Assembly (NCBI GenBank): GCA_018398765.1
Contig: JAHBMJ010003273.1
Span: 1-11,906 of the forward strand
DNA: 11,906 nucleotides
Direction of reading: 5' to 3'
DNA from: Chromera velia
Taxonomy: Eukaryota; Sar; Chromeraceae
Shown here: positions 7,433 to 11,906 of the stretch, in pieces
How positions within the stretch are numbered: the first letter of the stretch is position 1
Layout of the letters: the number at the start of each line of letters is the position of its first letter
Translations under genes and position numbers: made by a program
Notes under the pieces: model-generated
What the model was told of the DNA's origin: nothing
What the model saw: the letters and a program-made list of their open reading frames with translations, nothing else
Databases searched by the model: none

Positions 7433-10400
7433 GAACGTTTTGGAAATTTTCTTTCTATTGTTGAAAACTTAGAGAAATTCAAAGACGTTCCTTCTCACGA
7501 TGTGCAGAAGAGCGGTGAAGGCTTCTTGCTGGAGGGATGCGAGATTGCGCAGGAACTTCTGAGAGCGACTGGTGTGTCTGCCACTTCATCAGGAGAAGAG
7601 AAGCTTCAAGCAGAAGCCGTTGTGCAGAAAAGAAAATGCCGATCCAATACAGAAGGCAAGAAAACCCGACGAAGCCGCATGGAGGAGGGAAGAGGCAGAG
7701 CGAGCAAAGACTCAGCAATCATCTGACGTCTTCAGGTCCCGTTGCCCTCAGGATGGTGAGAAGAGAGTGAGGGGAGGAAGGAGAAAGAGAAAGAAAAATC
7801 ACTGTGCGGACATCTCTAGGGCAGCCGTAGGTGTATCCAATGACAACAGCATTATCCAACCAGGTAACCCACAGTCCAAATATCTTGTGAAAAAAGGGGC
7901 TACGCAGAACAGAGGATCTTCTCCTGGAGAGAGAGAGTTTGAAACGAATCTGACTTGCCCTGCTGTGCCTTTTCAGGGGGCAGACAGAGGTGAATTGTCT
8001 CGTGGGGGAAATGACTGGCGTGGTGGGGTGTCCGCGCACGATCGCATCCCGGCACCCCGGCGGGCACTTTGTCTATACTTTTTCCTATGGGACCCTTGTT
8101 TCAGAAAAAATCCAGATTTTGCACAGGCCCACCCCGGTGTGGCGTGCCGGAACCAATAGGTGTTTCTCAGTCCGTTTGGATCCAAACTAAGATTCCTTAG
8201 TCGCTGGGGCCATACCTTTTATGTACCGGTCGGGGCAGGCCTAAAAGGGACTCTCGGAGGCCTATTGTGCGCCGCCACATATGTCTGGGATGTCTTCATT
8301 GCGAACGAGTCTGGTGGGATCTGCAGAAGCGATCAGACAGAACAAATGGCATGAAACTGCGACCAAAGGGTGTGCTAAAGAGCATACAAACACACAAGCA
8401 CGCATCTATTCAGGTGGCGGCACGCCATGGTTCCGTATGCATCAATTGTACGCCGCCACATAAAGCTGAGATACGAATTCTACTCAAAACAAGTCCTCAA
8501 TGATCTCTAGAAGCGATCAAACACAGCAAACGGCATAAAACAGCAACCAAAGAGTGTGGTGAGGTGCAGATAAACACACAGACACGCATCTACTTAGGTG
8601 GTGCCGCATCATGCATTTTCGTTTCACCGGAGTAGGGCGCCTGGCTCAAGTCACCCAGCCATATGCACTGAAGCTACTCCATCACTGTAATTCAGAGTCA
8701 GAACCGAAAAAAAAGCATTGTGCTGGACTCAGTCCATCCCCAAGCTTTGTCAACAGAGTATGCTTGCAGTCTTGCCCTTCTCTGCTGCAACTAGAGGCAC
8801 CAAATAGGAATTCGGCCCAGGGGGGCCACCAATTGCAAAAAGGCTGCACAGGCAAAGTCAAAGTAACCAATTAGGACCGCAGAGCAACCATGATCAAACA
8901 GTACATCAACGTACCAGAAGGGATCTATTCCCGCTTTCTAGACCGCCAGACACCGGTCACAAAGGATCAAGACCTGCGCAACCTCGCCGGCGGCCAGCCG
9001 AGGGGCACAGAGAAGAGCGGACACAGAGGGAGCAGAGAGATTAGCCATCCTTCCTTCTCCAAAGCAGAGCGGAGCAGAGAGTCTACAAGAGGAACAGAGA
9101 AGCTGGACATAGAGGGAACTAAGACAGCGCTGGCTAGACAGAAAGAAAACAGAGAAGCTGAACGGATCGACACAAACACGGTCAGACTGAGAGTGCACAA
9201 AAGTCCCTGACTGTGCACAAAAGTCCCGTCTACAGACAACCTGCCAGCCAATGCACAGGCAGAGCAGATCAAAGAGTCGAAGGTAGTCCTACAAGCTGTA
9301 CAGATGCTTTGCAAGTCCTCCAAAGACCTCTCAGATGGTCAGAAGTTTGGCTGCTCTCACATACATGCATGCATGCATCAAAAATTCGCACTTTTGGAGT
9401 CGAAAAGTGCAATTTAAGACAAAAAAAGACCGGACCGGGGTTCGAACCCGGGACTCTTACTTGCCGGGGTCCTGGAGCTGCGCACTGCGACGCGCTCATG
9501 CACAAATCCACCATAATTAAGCGGGACCGCCGCCTACATACAGCTCAACACCGTATGTGGCGGCGCACAATACGCCCCCAAAAGGCCCTTATGGGCTTAG
9601 CCTGACCGGGTCATGAAAGGTATGGGCGCAGCGACCAAGGAATCTTAGTTTAAGTCCAAACGGACTCAGAAACACCTATTGGTTCCGGCATGCTACGCCG
9701 GGGTGGGCCCACCAAAAATCTGGATTTTTTCTCAATACACCAAAAAGTGTAGACAAAGTGCCCGCCAGGGTGCCGGGATGCGATGACAATGACCATGTTG
9801 GTCAGTCGTCCCGAAAAAAAGGTGGAGAGACGTATGAAATGCAGGAAGAGAGTGGGTTTATCAATACCGATGGGGGCGTAATCTTTGCGACGCCTCAGAC
9901 GACTTTTGATTTCGGTCAGAGCTCCCCTGTGATGGCTCCTGCCGGAGGGGATGGTCAAATGAATGAGCCCGCTCCAATGGAGCTGTGCCGGATCGAAAGG
10001 TGTGGGAAGGAAGAAGGAGGTGTGGGAAAGGACTTGTTTGAGTCATTATATGGAGTTGGGAGTTGGGAATTGAGAAAGCAAATCCACAGTCAGAGACCGT
10101 ACAGTGCATCTTTGCAACACAACTGTTTGGAGACAGGTGGGCAGGGAAATAACCTTCACGGTGGAAATCTAGGGAAAGCAGAAAGACAGAAAGAGAAGCG
10201 CTAAGAGACGAAGGAGAGAAAGAGGCAGGAAAAGCATGAAAGGGAAATGCTGGCTGTGAGGTAAAAGAAGGAGACGGACAGCTATTGGTCTCCTCTGTCT
10301 CCAATCAGTGAGGGAGTGGAGGAACCGGCAGTCCCGTCTGATGGTTTGACACCATCTCGTCAGGCCAGGCATCAACAAGAGAGAAGGGAGGCGAAGAACA

Positions 10401-10861
10401 AAGAAAAAGAGAAGAGGCGAGCAGCTCACGGAAAGCCAAAGACGCCTATACCACCGCATGATCCGCTGCAGCACGAGTATGGGGAGGATGTGTCTTTTCG
10501 TTTTTGGTTGGGAAGGGAAGATTTGATCCCAAATGTTTAGGAAATCGGCACGACAAACTGGGATGCATTTTTGGCACGTCGTGGGTGTAGACAGACAGGG
10601 AAGACATTTTACAGAGAGATGTATAGAAATGGAGGGAGTCTGATGCCGTGTGTGCTGGAAGTGAGACCTGCAGTGCGGCAGATGAGGAGTGTGCAGACTG
10701 CCTACACTTCAGCGCAGTCTTCTATCAGTCCACAACCTCCATCAGAGCAGCAGCACCAAGCTAACGGAGTCTCGGATCAAACAAATAGGAAAGAGCCGGG
10801 GGTGATTGTAGGGCCAACCGATTGGGAGATGCAGTACTATGGCATCCAGTGGACTCCGTGA
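7433..10861 (+). CDS. Unknown charged, coiled-coil-like gene, split by an inverted-arm insertion and carrying two single-base frame breaks
   Basis: Best exons: 7433-7755 (or to 7766), possibly 7977-8040, then after the insertion 9806-9999, 10173-10260, 10309-10489 and 10541-10861 (TGA). The first exon reads RFGNFLSIVENLEKFKDV onward into a helical Glu/Ala/Arg stretch (EAAWRREEAERAKTQ). Introns 10000-10172 (ends TCTAG), 10261-10308 (48 bp, pyrimidine-rich) and 10490-10540 (51 bp) are phase-consistent and remove in-frame TAA, TAA and TAG codons. Two breaks remain: one extra A in 7628-7631 and one extra G at 10228-10229. Dropping one base at each restores a smooth frame (QAEAVVQ-KENADP; EKEA-EKHEREMLAV). 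These may be assembly indels or true decay. Start codon not found; the 5' end is probably upstream. No domain recognised; composition suggests a nuclear or scaffold-type low-complexity protein. Confidence 0.5.
8041..8281 (+). repeat. Left inverted arm
   Basis: It runs from ATCGCATCCCGGCACC to GTGCGCCGCCACAT. Conserved blocks shared with the right arm are GGCGGGCACTTTGTCTA, GAAAAAATCCAGATTTT, GCCGGAACCAATAGGTGTTT and AAACTAAGATTCCTT. Confidence 0.85.
8267..8620 (+). repeat. Diverged 181-184-bp tandem duplication
   Basis: GCCGCCACAT recurs at 8271 and 8452, AGAAGCGATCA-type sequence at 8326 and 8510, and CGCATCTA-TT/CT at 8401 and 8585. Unit two differs by many substitutions and small gaps. 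Unit one begins inside the end of the left arm, so the duplication arose after or together with the arm. Confidence 0.75.
8611..9365 (+). pseudogene. Decayed open frame inside the inverted-arm element
   Basis: A single plus frame is open from 8611 to about 9365 except for TAG at 8872-8874 and TGA at 9208-9210. The protein is unlike the flanking gene: MIKQYINVPEGIYSRFLDRQ, then a Glu/Arg-rich part, then AEQIKESKVVLQAVQMLCKS. The TGA lies at a 20-bp direct duplication (GTGCACAAAAGTCCC at 9193 and 9213). The tail looks like an ordinary helical segment. I cannot name the family; a retroelement gag-like protein is possible but unproven. Splicing was not resolved. Confidence 0.3.
9388..9410. other. 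8-bp hairpin GCACTTTT / AAAAGTGC
   Basis: The arms at 9388-9395 and 9403-9410 are exact complements around a 7-base loop. On the minus strand the hairpin lies just past the T7 run that would end the Pol III-type unit, so it could belong to that unit's tail. It is preceded on the plus strand by a short ATGC repeat (9363-9379). Confidence 0.6.
9421..9520 (-). ncRNA. tRNA-derived, SINE-like Pol III unit (not an intact tRNA)
   Basis: On the minus strand a perfect B-box GGGTTCGAACC lies at 9449-9439 within a good T-arm (CCGGG, loop TTCGAAC, CCCGG). It is followed nine bases later by T7 (9427-9421), a Pol III terminator. Upstream on the same strand GAGCGCGTCGCAGTGCGC resembles a D-arm. However, the acceptor stem and anticodon arm do not pair, so this is not a functional tRNA. 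It is most likely the head of a SINE or a tRNA relic. A sequence homologous to a class of tRNAs cannot be assigned. Confidence 0.5.
9554..9784 (-). repeat. Right inverted arm
   Basis: It is the reverse complement of 8041-8281 with about 80% identity and a few small gaps, mainly around 9730-9745 where the two arms differ in length. The outer end matches the left arm for 16 bases. Confidence 0.85.
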
Positions 10862-11168
10862 ACGAAGGAGCGATTTTAAACCGATATATGTTTTCCGCCC
10901 TTTTGCGTCTGATTTTTTTTTTCTTTGTTGTTGTCCTCGTGCGCGTCACACTCTCTCTAACCGAGCGTGGACGTGGCCTTGAAGGGGGAGAAGGCATGTA
11001 TATGGGGTATACGGTAAAGTCGGTATGAATGGTGGTTGGTAGTTATGATGGTTTAACTGGAGTGGACTATGAGTTGACGATGCGAAAGAGAAAAAAAGCT
11101 ATGGGAAAGATGGTAAAGGGAATTCTGAAAACAGAAATGACAGAGATGAAAGAAAAAAAAAGTGACCT
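10862..11168. other. Non-coding stretch after the plus-strand gene
   Basis: I see no gene. It holds a T10 run near 10912-10921 and A-rich stretches, and ends with GATTTTTGTGATGCCGCAG, a plausible splice acceptor for the next exon-like frame. It may be the 3' flank of one gene or an intron of a longer one. Confidence 0.4.
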
Positions 11169-11178
11169 TTGATTTTTG

Positions 11179-11375
11179 TGATGCCGCAGGTGAGGGAAAG
11201 CGATGATCTAATCAACGATCACCATTTCATTGCCGCAAAACGTTATATAAGAGAATTCACTCGCATTTTTTGCGTAAACCAGCGGAGACGTGGCTTCAGA
11301 GGGGACGTGGCACGTAACGTTGTGAGACTTGCAGCCGTCCAACGGTATGCAACGCAGCATCTCAGGCCATATTGA
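11179..11375 (+). CDS. Candidate exon of an unknown basic protein, ended at a SINE
   Basis: Following a CAG acceptor just before 11190, the plus frame reads RESDDLINDHHFIAAKRYI and continues REFTRIFCVNQRRRGFRGD, then VVRLAAVQRYATQHLRPY and TGA at 11373-11375. The mixed hydrophobic/basic pattern looks like real coding sequence. The stop codon overlaps the first base of homology of SINE copy B (11374), so the SINE may have supplied the present stop and truncated the protein. Linkage to the gene ending at 10861 could not be shown; a donor of matching phase was not clear. Confidence 0.4.
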
Positions 11376-11572
11376 GATGCACGCAGTTCGAGCGCATTCG
11401 CGTTTATGTAATTAAGTTACACGCATGCGTATGCAGTCGGCAGTGAGTCAAATCTTAGTATGAAAGTCTGTAAGGAAGTATCTAGAAGTAAGAACCTGGC
11501 ATGACAGATCCTGTATGTACGAGTCGAGTATGTTACGCTAGCCACTGATACGCACCTGCCCACCACCTAGCG
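11374..11572 (+). repeat. SINE-like repeat, copy B (uninterrupted empty-site copy)
   Basis: 11374-11400 matches 2012-2038 and 11401-11572 matches 7044-7215 base for base without gaps. It runs through the transposon target position (CGTTTATGT, 11401-11409) with no insertion, and so documents the pre-insertion arrangement. The tRNA-like left end seen in copy A is absent here, consistent with a shorter, 5'-truncated copy. Confidence 0.85.
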
Positions 11573-11599
11573 CTTTACCACTGAGCTATGCCGGCTCAC
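11571..11599 (-). ncRNA. tRNA-like 5' half (A-box) fragment
   Basis: The minus strand reads GAGCCGGCATAGCTCAGTGG followed by TAAAGCG. TAGCTCAGTGG (11588-11578) is a textbook A-box/D-arm as in many tRNAs. No B-box follows at tRNA distance, and the sequence instead continues into the end of SINE copy B. This is therefore a tRNA relic or the head of a Pol III repeat, not a tRNA gene. Confidence 0.5.
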
Positions 11600-11906
11600 A
11601 ATGATGCACAAGGTTGCATAGAAATACAATACAGCGCACTTCCCTCACTGCTACTCAAATATGAAAATCGGCCTTGCCCCCTTTTTCTACTTTTAAAAGT
11701 GATCAAGGTTTTTGTTATATATTAATTTTTGAAAACATTAAGACGCATATCAACCTCTGGGGTAACAACCGCTGCATAAGTCGTTTTTTATATGGACAGA
11801 TCTCAATGGAGCTGATCGAAGGTGAGTCTTATGATGAAGCCCTAGTGAAAGGCAAATCGGCGTAGAGAGGCGCGCCAAGCCAGACCAACGCGAGACTGAT
11901 AAAACA
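11600..11906. other. Right-edge segment, possible exon at 11806-11865
   Basis: This is mostly AT-rich sequence without a clear feature. A short plus frame ends MELIEGESYDEALVKGKSA and TAG at 11863-11865. Its acidic, helix-like composition would suit an exon end, but no splice site or start supports it, and the window stops soon after. Confidence 0.2.

Larger units (their letters stand above)
8041..9784. mobile_element. Inverted-arm (foldback-like) insertion, ~1.74 kb
   Basis: Left arm 8041-8281 and right arm 9554-9784 are inverted copies, about 80% identical by eye, and both outer ends are ATCGCATCCCGGCACC. Inside are a 184-bp tandem duplication, a decayed plus-strand frame and a Pol III-type element next to the right arm. 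No target duplication could be found (flanks CGCGCACG and GACAATGA). The flanking plus-strand frames fit each other (GGVSAH before, DNDHVGQ after), suggesting insertion into an exon or adjacent intron of the gene around it. It may be a foldback or MITE-type element, or two independent insertions of one repeat in opposite orientation. Confidence 0.6.

Noticed and set aside
9421-9520. Functional tRNA gene on the minus strand
   Set aside because: Only the T-arm is convincing; acceptor and anticodon stems do not pair.

Overview
The window looks like nuclear DNA of a eukaryote. It has GT-AG introns with matching phases, long simple-sequence arrays, tRNA-like (Pol III) repeats, and genes split into small exons of roughly 50-300 bases. 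I recognise no gene by name. A protist or alga with a repeat-rich genome (for example a chromerid-like alveolate) is a guess, not something the sequence proves.

Layout. 1-560 is a GGAA array and 560-1120 is purine-rich. 1319-1683 holds two plus-strand exons that could end an unknown gene. From about 1979 a short SINE-like repeat begins and is cut at 2047. 2048-7043 is the main discovery: a 4,996-bp DNA transposon candidate with matching inverted ends (ATCACCCCGGGCGTC and, read inward on the other strand, ATTACCCCGGGCGTC) and an exact 9-bp target duplication (CGTCCATGC at 2039-2047 and 7044-7052). The interrupted repeat resumes at 7044 and runs to 7215. A second, uninterrupted copy at 11374-11572 supplies the empty site inside the same window. 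A 9-bp duplication points to the Mutator-like (MULE) group, although no transposase was recognised.

Inside the element, a minus-strand multi-exon gene (6645 to 4373) starts with a C2H2 zinc finger and continues into sequence I cannot assign. The rest is a TCAG array (3123-3540), two consecutive families of ~190-bp and 200-bp tandem repeats (3545-4340), one possible minus-strand exon (2518-2870), and several G or C runs of 8-14 bases.

Right of the element, a plus-strand gene (about 7433-10861, lysine/glutamate-rich, unknown family) is split by a ~1.74-kb insertion (8041-9784). The insertion is bounded by ~235-bp inverted arms and holds a 184-bp tandem duplication, a decayed reading frame and a Pol III-type B box with a T-run terminator. 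Most apparent stops in this gene vanish with phase-matched introns, but two single-base extra nucleotides remain. A further exon-like frame (11179-11375) has a stop codon overlapping the first bases of the second SINE copy. Overall this is a nested-insertion region: transposon within SINE, and inverted-arm element within or beside a gene.
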